Source of the DNA: Vaginimicrobium propionicum | GTDB lineage: Bacteria; Actinomycetota; Actinomycetes; Propionibacteriales; Propionibacteriaceae | DNA length: 64,000 nt | NCBI RefSeq assembly: GCF_900155645.1 | Contig: NZ_LT706985.1 | Coordinates: 1,598,051-1,662,050, forward strand | Direction: 5' to 3' | In this document: positions 18,760-27,151 of the stretch, piece after piece | Layout of the letters: the number at the start of each line of letters is the position of its first letter | Position numbering within the stretch: position 1 is the first letter of the stretch | Made by a program: the position numbers and the translations under genes | The notes under the pieces: model-generated | What the model saw: the letters and a program-made list of their open reading frames with translations, nothing else | The model's database searches: none | What the model was told of the DNA's origin: nothing

Positions 18760-19410
18760 GTGAGCACAGCTAAGGAAGAGATTTTTTCTCGTATCCGCAA
18801 AGCGTTAGTTGATGTCAAAGATTCTGACCCTGCCGAAGCTGAAATTGGTTGGCAATATAAGCAGCCAACCAAGCTGGACGGCGACATCGTCGACATCTTC
18901 TTAGAGCTAGTTGCCGACTATAAGGCAGAGGTTGAGCGGGTTAAGGCCGCCGATTTGCCGGGAGCAATCGTTGCTCATCTAAAGCAAATTGGGGCTGGCT
19001 CGGTGCTTTTGCCTGATGGTGTGGACGAATCGTGGCGTCAAGCTATCGAGCAGGCTGGTTTTGATATTCGCAAGGACGATAACCTGACTGCCCGCCAGCT
19101 AAACGAGATTGACGCTGTGGTTACTGCCGCCGCCGTCGGGGTGGCTAATACCGGTACTTTCGCTCTGGATCACCGTCCTGACCAGGGTCGCAGAGCGTTG
19201 ACACTGGTGCCAGACGCCCACATTTGCGTTTTGCGTGCAGACCAAGTTGTCTCTAATACCCCAGAGGCAATTGCTAGGTTACGTGCGTCCATCACGGATG
19301 GTCAGCCATTAACATTTGTTGCCGGTCCTTCGGCCACGTCCGACATTGAATTGAGTCGTGTCGAGGGTGTCCACGGGCCGCGTACCTTGCATGTGATTGT
19401 TGCTGACTAG
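18760..19410 (+). CDS. lutC: Lactate utilization protein C
   Basis: A 216-residue LUD-domain protein starting with GTG at 18760, two bases after the lutB stop. It has the LUD core AAVGVANTGTFALDH followed by LVPDAHICVLRADQVV and FVAGPSATSDIELSRVEGVHGP, typical of LutC/YkgG. It completes the three-subunit lactate-oxidising complex. No LutR-type regulator is adjacent. Confidence 0.93.
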   Translation: MSTAKEEIFSRIRKALVDVKDSDPAEAEIGWQYKQPTKLDGDIVDIFLELVADYKAEVERVKAADLPGAIVAHLKQIGAGSVLLPDGVDESWRQAIEQAGFDIRKDDNLTARQLNEIDAVVTAAAVGVANTGTFALDHRPDQGRRALTLVPDAHICVLRADQVVSNTPEAIARLRASITDGQPLTFVAGPSATSDIELSRVEGVHGPRTLHVIVAD

Positions 19411-19452
19411 CCCCCAGCTATGGCATTAGCCATCGGCGGGTAGCATGGAACC

Positions 19453-20031
19453 ATGTCCGAAACGCTGGTTGAAGGCGACGCTGTTCAGCGCGCACTCATT
19501 CCTGGTTTCGTGGTGAATTACACGCCGGTGGCGATGGCTCAGCGAGCTGCCAATTTTCGCGCCAAGGGACGTGCCAGGCTGGTCGGCCTGGCTATCCAAA
19601 TTCTCATCACTGTGGGTTTGTATTTTTGGTTCAAGCCTGCCACGAGTGATTGGTTTTTCTGGTTGTTGGCGGCTGGTGTGGTTTATTCGCTGGTGTTAGT
19701 TGTTGTCCCTTTCGTGAAGATGCGTAGGGCGCGCACTGCCACTAGTCGAGTAGAGAACCAGCCGGCGCTGAAAGTTAGTCCTGCTGGCTTACTGTTAGCG
19801 ACCAGACCTGAGGGTGAAATGGTTTCTTGGGAGGAGCTGACGTCCTTAAAAGGTGTCAACAAATTTTTCTGCCCAGGGCCGCAGCTAGCTTTCTGTTGGG
19901 GCGATGGACGCAGATGGAGTGTGCCAATTATTTTATTGGACGCGCTGCCGGGTACCATTGATCAAGCGATACGGGCATATTCGCGTGGCAGGTTTGGCCT
20001 AGACCTGAGCGCGGTTGACGAACTTTGGTGA
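19453..20031 (+). CDS. Small membrane protein, possibly YcxB-like
   Basis: A 192-residue protein with two adjacent transmembrane segments (about residues 42-62 and 66-88) and a C-terminal soluble domain containing GEMVSWEELTSLKGVNKFF and RRWSVPIILLDALPG. This layout, a helical hairpin then a beta domain with a conserved Trp, resembles YcxB-like proteins of unknown function. The match is from memory and weak. It sits between lutC and the aldolase gene with its own spacing, so operon membership is unclear. Confidence 0.7.
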   Translation: MSETLVEGDAVQRALIPGFVVNYTPVAMAQRAANFRAKGRARLVGLAIQILITVGLYFWFKPATSDWFFWLLAAGVVYSLVLVVVPFVKMRRARTATSRVENQPALKVSPAGLLLATRPEGEMVSWEELTSLKGVNKFFCPGPQLAFCWGDGRRWSVPIILLDALPGTIDQAIRAYSRGRFGLDLSAVDELW

Positions 20032-20103
20032 ACCAATGCACTGAAGTCTGAAAGAATTAAATAACCAAGACCCGAAAATCGAGTCGAAGAAGGAAGAAGA
20101 GCA

Positions 20104-21129
20104 ATGGCTATTGCAACCCCAGAGGTATACGAGGAAATGCTGGCTAAGGCCAAGGAGAACTCCTTTGCTTATCCGGCCATCAACGTAACCTCATCACAGA
20201 CATTGAACGCAGCTATCCGCGGTTTTGCTGAAGCTGAGTCTGATGGCATTATCCAGTTCTCCACTGGTGGCGCCGAGTACGCCTCGGGTTCCACCGTCAA
20301 GGACATGGTTACTGGCGCTGTCGCCTTGGCTGAGTTCGCCCGCGTAGTGGCCAAGAAATACAACGTTAATATCGCGTTGCACACCGACCACTGCCAGAAA
20401 GAGAAGCTGGACAAGTACGTTAACCCGCTGATCGCTATTTCTCAGGAGCGTGTTGATCGCGGCGAGGATCCGCTATTCAACTCCCACATGTGGGATGGTT
20501 CGGCTGTTCCCGTCAAAGAGAATCTGCAGATTGCTGAAGAACTACTTTCTCGCACGTCAAAAGCCAAGCTTGTCCTAGAGATCGAGGTTGGTGCTGTTGG
20601 TGGCGAAGAGGACGGCGTTGTCGGCGAGATTAACGACAAGCTTTATTCCACCGTTCAGGACGGTATGGACACTCTTGCAGCGCTCGGTTTGGGTGAAAAA
20701 GGCAAGTACATCACCGCTTTGACTTTCGGTAACGTACACGGTGTTTACAAGCCAGGTAACGTCAAGTTGCGCCCGGAAATTCTGAAGGAAATCCAGGACG
20801 CCTGCGGCAAGAAGTATGGCGTTGACAAGCCGTTCGATCTCGTGTTCCACGGTGGTTCCGGGTCGAGCGCTCAAGAGATTGCTGACGCGGTGTCTTATGG
20901 TGTTATCAAGATGAACATTGACACCGATACTCAGTATGCGTTCACTCGTCCGGTGGCGGCACACATGTTCCAGAATTATGACGGTGTGCTCAAGATTGAC
21001 GGCGAGGTTGGCAACAAGAAGATGTATGACCCACGTTCGTGGGGTCGTTCCGCTGAGGCCAGCATGGCTGCCCGCGTGGTTGAGGCCTGCGAGCGTCTCG
21101 GCTCGGTAGGCACTTCGCTACTGAAGTAA
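20104..21129 (+). CDS. fba: Class II fructose-bisphosphate aldolase
   Basis: A 341-residue zinc-dependent aldolase of the long (type A) group. Visible signatures are NIALHTDHCQKEKLDKYVNP (zinc His), LVLEIEVGAVGGEEDGV, TFGNVHGVYKPGNVKL and FHGGSGSSAQEI, followed by GVIKMNIDTDTQYAFTRP for phosphate and substrate binding. It cleaves fructose 1,6-bisphosphate in glycolysis. A strong ribosome site (GAAGGAAGA) precedes the ATG and a clean terminator follows, so it is probably monocistronic and highly expressed. Confidence 0.96.
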   Translation: MAIATPEVYEEMLAKAKENSFAYPAINVTSSQTLNAAIRGFAEAESDGIIQFSTGGAEYASGSTVKDMVTGAVALAEFARVVAKKYNVNIALHTDHCQKEKLDKYVNPLIAISQERVDRGEDPLFNSHMWDGSAVPVKENLQIAEELLSRTSKAKLVLEIEVGAVGGEEDGVVGEINDKLYSTVQDGMDTLAALGLGEKGKYITALTFGNVHGVYKPGNVKLRPEILKEIQDACGKKYGVDKPFDLVFHGGSGSSAQEIADAVSYGVIKMNIDTDTQYAFTRPVAAHMFQNYDGVLKIDGEVGNKKMYDPRSWGRSAEASMAARVVEACERLGSVGTSLLK

Positions 21130-21146
21130 CAATCAGCTAGTAGATT

Positions 21147-21184
21147 CAGTGGGTGGGGTAAACCCCACCCACTGTTATTTTTTT
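21147..21184 (+). terminator. Rho-independent terminator after fba
   Basis: A perfect stem CAGTGGGTGGGG (21147-21158) pairs with CCCCACCCACTG (21163-21174) around a 4-nt loop and is followed by a T-rich run. It is a textbook intrinsic terminator. Confidence 0.93.
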
Positions 21185-21241
21185 GGGCTTGCCTAAAGAA
21201 GAACTGCCTCATGTGGAACGTCTAGTGATGGTCTGATAGAG

Positions 21242-22318
21242 ATGCGTACGCGGAAAGCAATCGTGCTGGCAATAGTTGCTGCGCTGGCTTACTCCTTGTC
21301 AATCCCGAGTTCTAAAATTCTGCTCAACCACATGGAACCAACGATGTTGGCAGCGCTTCTGTACCTTGGTGCGGGTCTAGGTATGAGTTTGTGGCAGCTA
21401 AAATATGTGAGAAAAAAGAAGTTAGCTAAAAGGCAACTGCTCGAACGATCCGATGCTTTCTATACCGTCGGCATGGTTGTGCTTGATATTGCCGCCCCGA
21501 TTCTGCTGCTTTTGGGGGTTGCTCGAACCAGTGCGGCAAGTGCGTCGCTACTAAATAATTTTGAAATTGTGGCTACCAGCATGATCGCATTGATCCTCTT
21601 TAGGGAAACGATATCGCGACGCCTATGGATCGGTATTGGGATGAGTGTGGCAGCTAGCGTTCTGTTATCGGTGAATCTGACAGGCGAGTCTGACCTAGTG
21701 GGTGTTGATCTTGGTGCGCTGTTTGTGCTGGCTGCTTGCGTTTTCTGGGGTATGGAGAACAATTTCACGCGCTGTATCTCAAATAAGAATTCTGAACAAA
21801 TTGTGATCATAAAAGGGTTCGGTTCAGGGCTTGGCAGTCTCTGCGTGGCGTTGATTTTAGGAAATAATTTCCCGAATATTGGTTGGGCCGTGGCGGCGAT
21901 GCTGCTCGGGTTCGTGGCTTACGGACTTAGCATTAGCTGTTATATCCGTGCACAAAGCGCCCTCGGAGCAGCAAAGACTTCCGCCTACTATTCGGTTGCC
22001 CCTTTTATGGGCGCGCTACTTTCGCTAGTTTTTCTGGGAGAACGCCCGTCCGCATCATTTTACGTAGCTTTGTTGATCATGATTGTCGCCACCATAGTGA
22101 TGGCGCACGACACGATAAGCGTCCAGCATACTCATGAGCACGCCCATATACACACCCATGAGCACTCTCACGGGGATTTGGTTCATACTCATCCGCATGC
22201 GCATTCCCACTCGCACTATCACGCTCATGCGGCAGACGAAGAGTCAATCCACGCTCACACTCACCCTGATCATGTTGGCCACAATAAAGATTCATTCGGT
22301 CACCAACACCTCAGCTAA
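21242..22318 (+). CDS. EamA/DMT family transporter with histidine-rich C-terminus
   Basis: A 358-residue protein. Residues 1 to about 288 form two EamA repeats with about ten transmembrane helices (SLSIPSSKILLNHMEPTM near the start; TSAYYSVAPFMGALLSLVFLGE in the second repeat). The last 65 residues are cytosolic or external and very rich in His, about 23 in all, arranged as HxH repeats (HTHEHAHIHTHEH) with Asp and Glu. DMT proteins usually move metabolites; the His tail suggests metal binding or metal sensing (inference). The start is ATG at 21242. Confidence 0.85.
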   Translation: MRTRKAIVLAIVAALAYSLSIPSSKILLNHMEPTMLAALLYLGAGLGMSLWQLKYVRKKKLAKRQLLERSDAFYTVGMVVLDIAAPILLLLGVARTSAASASLLNNFEIVATSMIALILFRETISRRLWIGIGMSVAASVLLSVNLTGESDLVGVDLGALFVLAACVFWGMENNFTRCISNKNSEQIVIIKGFGSGLGSLCVALILGNNFPNIGWAVAAMLLGFVAYGLSISCYIRAQSALGAAKTSAYYSVAPFMGALLSLVFLGERPSASFYVALLIMIVATIVMAHDTISVQHTHEHAHIHTHEHSHGDLVHTHPHAHSHSHYHAHAADEESIHAHTHPDHVGHNKDSFGHQHLS

Positions 22319-22530
22319 CAACCGTTATCGGTTGCGCATGGATGTACGAGGTTTAGCCGAGTATTTCTTTCATTGAAGCGACGAAATAGATGATTTGGAT
22401 AGTTGGATCTTGTCGAACGTTGCGTAGACCTCCACAATTCTTGTGGGATCAATCTGTTATAGTTTCACTCGTCTAAATAACGGATTTAATTGTCAGCGCA
22501 TCGTTGCGATGAGTTGCTAAGGGGAACGAC

Positions 22531-23031
22531 ATGAGCCAAGAAAATGGATATCAAGCTAATGGCAATAATTTCGGTGGCAGCAACGGGGGTCAGCCACCTG
22601 TAGTTGGGCAATCACAACCGCTGAATCAGGCGGGCTACGCTCAACAACCGAATCAATTCGCCGCATCTGGTCAGAACAACTCCTTCAACCAGCCCGCGTA
22701 TGCGTATCAGTCCAATAATCAAATGGCGCCCATGAACGCTTATCAAGGTGGATACCCTGCGCAGGTTGCTGCACGCTCAAAGTCAAAGGTTGTTGCTGCC
22801 GTGCTGGCCTTTTTCTTGGGTGGGACAGGTATCCATAACTTCTATCTTGGCAATGTGGGTCGCGGCATCATTCAACTGCTCATGCTTGTGGTGGGCTCAC
22901 TGTTGTCTATCTTCGGTATTGGCTTTTTGCTTTTAGCGCCGCTTGGTATTTGGGTGATTATCGAGTTCATAATGATTCTCGTCGGGTCGGGTAACTACGG
23001 CAGAGATTCTCGCGGGGTTCCTCTGGCCTGA
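22531..23031 (+). CDS. TM2 domain-containing protein
   Basis: A 166-residue protein. The first 80 residues are rich in Gln, Asn, Gly and Pro and probably disordered. From about residue 84 a TM2 domain follows (KVVAAVLAFFLGGTGIHNF, then YLGNVGRGIIQLL), with two membrane helices, a tight turn and a final GSGNYGRDSRGVPLA. Function is unknown. AGGGGAA precedes the ATG. A broken second copy of the TM2 domain occurs at 32809-33078. Confidence 0.88.
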   Translation: MSQENGYQANGNNFGGSNGGQPPVVGQSQPLNQAGYAQQPNQFAASGQNNSFNQPAYAYQSNNQMAPMNAYQGGYPAQVAARSKSKVVAAVLAFFLGGTGIHNFYLGNVGRGIIQLLMLVVGSLLSIFGIGFLLLAPLGIWVIIEFIMILVGSGNYGRDSRGVPLA

Positions 23032-23100
23032 CCGGATATGAATATAGGTTTTTAGGTTTTGGCAGGCCGTGGCCGCCTAAAGCACTTAAACAATCGAATA

Positions 23101-23147
23101 AGTTAATGCCGTCTGAACGTTCAACGTTGAGACGGCATTAACTTTTA
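23101..23147 (+). terminator. Long stem terminator between convergent genes
   Basis: The arms AGTTAATGCCGTCT (23101-23114) and AGACGGCATTAACT (23130-23143) pair perfectly over 14 bp and TTTT follows on the plus strand. It separates the TM2 gene from the convergent surface-protein gene and probably ends the TM2 transcript. Confidence 0.85.
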
Positions 23148-23167
23148 TGACTGCTGGCTGTTTTGCC

Positions 23168-26100
23168 TTAGGCCTTGCGTCGGGCTCTAGCAGCAGCGCC
23201 GGCTGCCATCAGTGCGAGCGGCACCACAACCCAAGCGTCACCAGCTAATTCGCCGAAGGCGCCGGTTGGTGGCAAACCTGAGACCGTCCGTTTCGATTTG
23301 TTAGGAGCAGTTACTGTAGCTACTCGTTTCATCAGATCCACTGAAGTCGACAGCGTCAGCCCAGAGGTCTGCCCAGTGGCAACAATCATGTGATCGCCGA
23401 CGGTTGCCTCAAGCGGGATAGTCACCTCTTGCCTGATTGTGCCAGTGTGGTCTGCCTTAGTTTGGCTCAACTGGAAGACGTTGGAGTGTAGTTCTAGGGT
23501 GACCATCTCGTCAGGCAGGAAACCATAGCCCGAGACAATCATGGTTTCTCCGAGCCATTCGCTAGCCGTATCAGTGGCAAGGTGAGCAACTTCCAACCAG
23601 GCTGCGCGCTTAGCTCTCTGGTTTGTAAGTGCCGTTTGATAAGCAGCTTCGGCGTTAGTAGCGGTGGTTTGTGCGGCGTTCTTGGTCTCGGTCTTATCGG
23701 CCAAGTCTTTACCGGCGGCCACTGCTGCCGCGAACTTATCGCTCAACCCAAGCTGACGGAAGTCCGCGTCGCCGGCTGGTAGGCCATCTTGCAGAGCCTG
23801 GGCAGCGTCTACGCCAGCTAGTTTGTCCGACAACGCTTTCTTGGCTGCCACTGTCGCATTGGCTTTATCAAGTTTATCGGCGGCGGCAGTGACCGCTTCG
23901 TCGGCTGTCTGTTTAGCCGCTCCTGCATCAGTAACCGCCTGGGCAGCTGCATCCGCAGCTTTTTGAGCAGTATCGTGGGCTGCCTGAGCGTCAACCAACG
24001 GCTCCAGTGCGTTCTGAGCGGCGGTAAGCTCATCCTTCTTTTCGGCGACAGTGCTTGCGTCACCTTCTTGAATCCTTACCGCAGCATCCTTGTTTGCCTG
24101 AGCCGAGGCTAGAGCCGCGTCCTTAGCTGCCACATCGGATTCCGCATCGTTAACAGCCTGGTCAGCGGTAGCTTTGGCTTCCTGCTTTGCAGTCAAGTCC
24201 GCATTTGCGGCGTCAAGTTTTGCCTTTGCCTGCTTCAAGGCGTCTGAGGCTAAAGCTTCATCATAGGCTTTCTGCTTTTCAGCTACTACGGCTTCAGCAT
24301 CCTTGACGGCCTGGGCGGCGTCAGCGGCCTCGGACTGCTTAGTCGCCAGGGTTTGCTTGGTGGTAGCTAAGGCGGTCTCCTTGGCGTTGAGCGTATTTTT
24401 CGCGTTGGCGACAGCGCTCTCCTTGGCGGTCTGTTCGGCCTCAGCAGCCTCAAGGGCGCTTTGCGCGTCGGTCACGGCCTGAGTCTTGTCATTCACGGTG
24501 CTTTGTGCGGCATCAACAGCTTGCTGTTTGTCACTTTGCTCTTCGACGGCTTGTGCCTTGGTGGCTTCAGCAGCCGCTACGGCCTGTTGCGCGTTGGTCA
24601 AGTCTGTGGCCGCCTTCTGGGCAGCAGTCTGCGCGTTAGCCAGTTCGGTAGCGGCGGCATCTGCTTCAGCCTGGGCCGCGTTCAGAGCTTGTTGTGCAGC
24701 AGTGACTGCGGCGTGAGCCTCAGCTGAGCCATTGGCAATGGCGTCCTTGAGACCGTTGTAGTAGGCCATAAAGCGGTTTCTGTAATCCTCAATGGAATAC
24801 GCGGTGCCAGTATCTCGCGGGCTTAAGACGAGAGATTGCACGTTGCCGTACATGCCTGGTCGCACTGCATAACCGGCAACCTTGGAATCGCCTGTGGAGA
24901 ATTGCCCCCACATTAAATCGTCCACCAGGTTGGTGTAGTGTCCGACTGATTTGTTATAAGGGGCTAGGGCTCGATCCATTTCGCTGCGAGTCGTTTTGCC
25001 CTCTGCCCTTAGCCGGTCGAAATCTTCTTTTTCTCTATCCCACCATCCTGTTAGGGCCGCTGCGGCGCTTGTTGATGATCGCCAAGAGAGATTTTCGAAG
25101 GGTGGGTTGTAAGCTGTGGCGTGCTTAATTTGATAAGCAGACCAGTTAGCGTTCGCCTGTGCAACAGCCATCGCGAAGTCGTTAATCTTCAATACCGATA
25201 GTTTTCGCCCATCGATCCCACCGTCGGTCTGTCGTTTATTATTAACTATCTCAATGTTGTCAATAGCAATTTTCATGCGATCTAAATCGCGGGAGTCTTT
25301 GTCTCCGGCGTTTCTAGTCGGTTCAAGATAGGACGTTCCGTCGCTCGCATTCTTCTCGGTGGTGAAAACTGCGAGTGCTTCAGTCGAATTATTCTTTTCA
25401 AAGAACCCAACCGACCCCTTATTCCACTGTTCCTTGGCCTCTTGTTTCGAGGTTTCCACTGCAGCCTGAGCCGCTTCGAGTTTTTGTTTGGCGGTTCTTA
25501 GGGCAGCGTCCTTGGAGTCCTTATTCTGCTGGGCTGCGGCGACGGCATCCTCGGCGCCGCTCTTTGCGGTTTGCGCGGCGGCGACAGCATTTTGCGCATT
25601 AGTTAGGGCAGTATCAGCAGCAGCAACTGCCTGGTCAGCAGCAGCTTTCGCGTCCTTAGCGGCCTGGAAAGCGTCATTCGCGGCTGTCAGCTCGCTGTTA
25701 GCCGTATCGAGGGCACCTTGTTTTTGAGCCACGACTTCATCTGCGGCTTTCTTCTGCTCTGCTGCGGTATTCAGCGCATCCTGGGCATTGCTGACTTCGC
25801 TCTGCGCAGCCTCTACAGCTGTCTGCGCGTCTTTCACTGCCTGGTCAGCCTGGGTTTGATTTTCCTTGGCTGTCGTCAAATCGCCTTTAGCCTTATCAAG
25901 CGCCTCTTTGGCATTTTGCGCGGCAGTGCCAGCAGCCAGCGCGTCAACTTGTGCTTGAGCCTCATCAACAGCTTTTTGGGCGTCAGTAACGGCCTGAGCA
26001 GCATTTGTCTGGACGGTCTTGGCTTTCGCCAGCTTCTGATCGGCAGCTGCCTTATTGGTAGTCGCTGTTTCTAGGGCTTTCGTGGCGTCAGCGACGTCTT

Positions 26101-26701
26101 TGTCGGCTTTAGCCTTTTCGGCAACAGCCTGGTCGTAGGCTTCTTGGGCAGTCTTGACGTTAGCCTTGGCGTCGGCCACCTGCTGAGCGTCGGGGGCTGG
26201 GGTCGCGGCTAGCGCGGCGTCGGCATCCTGCTTGTCTTTGGTTGCCTGATCGAGTCTGGCTTGAGCCTGCGCGGCAGCCTTGTCGGCTGCTGTCTTAATA
26301 TCTTGTGCCTGACTAGCAGCTTGCTCCGCTCCGGTTACGTCGTTAGCAGCCTGATTCTGTGCTGACGTTAGGGCATTCGTGGCGGCAGCGTCGGCGTCTG
26401 TTTTGGCTTTAGCGGCTTGTGATTCTGCGGTGGCCGCCTCAGCCAGCTGGGTGTCGGCGGCATCCTTGGCGTCCTTGGTATCGACTACTTGCTTGTTGGC
26501 GTCGACCAGTTCTTTTGCTTCGTCCCCGCGTTGGGCTGGCTGTGTCTGCGTCTCGGTGTTGGGTATAGTCTCATCGGCTGGGGTAGCCAGGGCTGTTGCC
26601 CCACTCATAGCGCAACTTGCGGCCACGCCAGTGGCAAGCGCTGCTATTGAAAACCGCAGGCTGAGCTTAGGTGCTGATTTGTGGTTGAAACTCGCGTTCA
26701 C
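23168..26701 (-). CDS. Giant coiled-coil, cell-wall-anchored surface protein with CAP/SEC10-like core
   Basis: An 1177-residue secreted protein starting at GTG 26701 after AGAGGGGGA. Order: signal peptide (about residues 1-40, ending near ATALATPADE); a long Ala/Lys/Gln/Asp coiled coil to about 420; a globular region of about 420-655 with FENLSWRSST and VGHYTNLVDDLMWG, like the CAP/SCP-type core of SEC10/PgrA surface-exclusion proteins; a second coiled coil to about 1060; an Ig-like domain (MIVSGYGFLPDEMVTLELHS); and a sorting signal LPPTG, hydrophobic helix and RARRKA. It should be linked to peptidoglycan by sortase. The role is probably adhesion or surface exclusion (inference). Confidence 0.87.
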   Translation of the reverse strand: MNASFNHKSAPKLSLRFSIAALATGVAASCAMSGATALATPADETIPNTETQTQPAQRGDEAKELVDANKQVVDTKDAKDAADTQLAEAATAESQAAKAKTDADAAATNALTSAQNQAANDVTGAEQAASQAQDIKTAADKAAAQAQARLDQATKDKQDADAALAATPAPDAQQVADAKANVKTAQEAYDQAVAEKAKADKDVADATKALETATTNKAAADQKLAKAKTVQTNAAQAVTDAQKAVDEAQAQVDALAAGTAAQNAKEALDKAKGDLTTAKENQTQADQAVKDAQTAVEAAQSEVSNAQDALNTAAEQKKAADEVVAQKQGALDTANSELTAANDAFQAAKDAKAAADQAVAAADTALTNAQNAVAAAQTAKSGAEDAVAAAQQNKDSKDAALRTAKQKLEAAQAAVETSKQEAKEQWNKGSVGFFEKNNSTEALAVFTTEKNASDGTSYLEPTRNAGDKDSRDLDRMKIAIDNIEIVNNKRQTDGGIDGRKLSVLKINDFAMAVAQANANWSAYQIKHATAYNPPFENLSWRSSTSAAAALTGWWDREKEDFDRLRAEGKTTRSEMDRALAPYNKSVGHYTNLVDDLMWGQFSTGDSKVAGYAVRPGMYGNVQSLVLSPRDTGTAYSIEDYRNRFMAYYNGLKDAIANGSAEAHAAVTAAQQALNAAQAEADAAATELANAQTAAQKAATDLTNAQQAVAAAEATKAQAVEEQSDKQQAVDAAQSTVNDKTQAVTDAQSALEAAEAEQTAKESAVANAKNTLNAKETALATTKQTLATKQSEAADAAQAVKDAEAVVAEKQKAYDEALASDALKQAKAKLDAANADLTAKQEAKATADQAVNDAESDVAAKDAALASAQANKDAAVRIQEGDASTVAEKKDELTAAQNALEPLVDAQAAHDTAQKAADAAAQAVTDAGAAKQTADEAVTAAADKLDKANATVAAKKALSDKLAGVDAAQALQDGLPAGDADFRQLGLSDKFAAAVAAGKDLADKTETKNAAQTTATNAEAAYQTALTNQRAKRAAWLEVAHLATDTASEWLGETMIVSGYGFLPDEMVTLELHSNVFQLSQTKADHTGTIRQEVTIPLEATVGDHMIVATGQTSGLTLSTSVDLMKRVATVTAPNKSKRTVSGLPPTGAFGELAGDAWVVVPLALMAAGAAARARRKA

Positions 26702-27151
26702 GAAATCCCCCTCTGTTTATTGGCTGTAGTGGAGCTCGCTACACCCTAAGCGATTAATTACCCCACATTTGGTTACTGTATTTATATAAATGGTTTTGTC
26801 GCTAGTGTTTCGTCATCATTTGCCAGCTATGGCCGTGCTTTGACCGAACCGACCAACCTGGAATGCTCGCCAAATACGCGACGCTGATCAGATTATCAGA
26901 GCCATTCCTGCAAGATAGAGGGGGTTAGGGAAAGGCCGAAACTTTGAGAACAGTGTGTTGTTCGGTTCGTGAGTCGTGAGCCAAGTTGCCTGGCAAAACG
27001 CTGTTTATTAAGTGATTACAACTATTTTGTTTAACTGTTGATTTAATCTTTTCTCACCCGGTAATGTCGTCGCTATTAAGTATTAAGTTTAAGCTTTTAC
27101 CGCAATGAAGCGGCCACCCAATGCGGGTATCGGATCAGCAGAGAGGCGACG
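26702..27151 (+). promoter_or_regulatory. Divergent intergenic region, no gene seen
   Basis: This 450-bp AT-rich stretch separates the leftward surface-protein gene from the rightward alpha-xylosidase operon, so both promoters must lie here. I find no open frame with a good ribosome site and no clear operator. No LacI or ROK regulator gene is adjacent to the xyloside operon. Confidence 0.5.

Noticed and set aside
24460-25730. Plus-strand open frames opposite the giant surface-protein gene
   Set aside because: They are antisense shadows of Ala-rich repeat codons, with no independent ribosome sites or domains.
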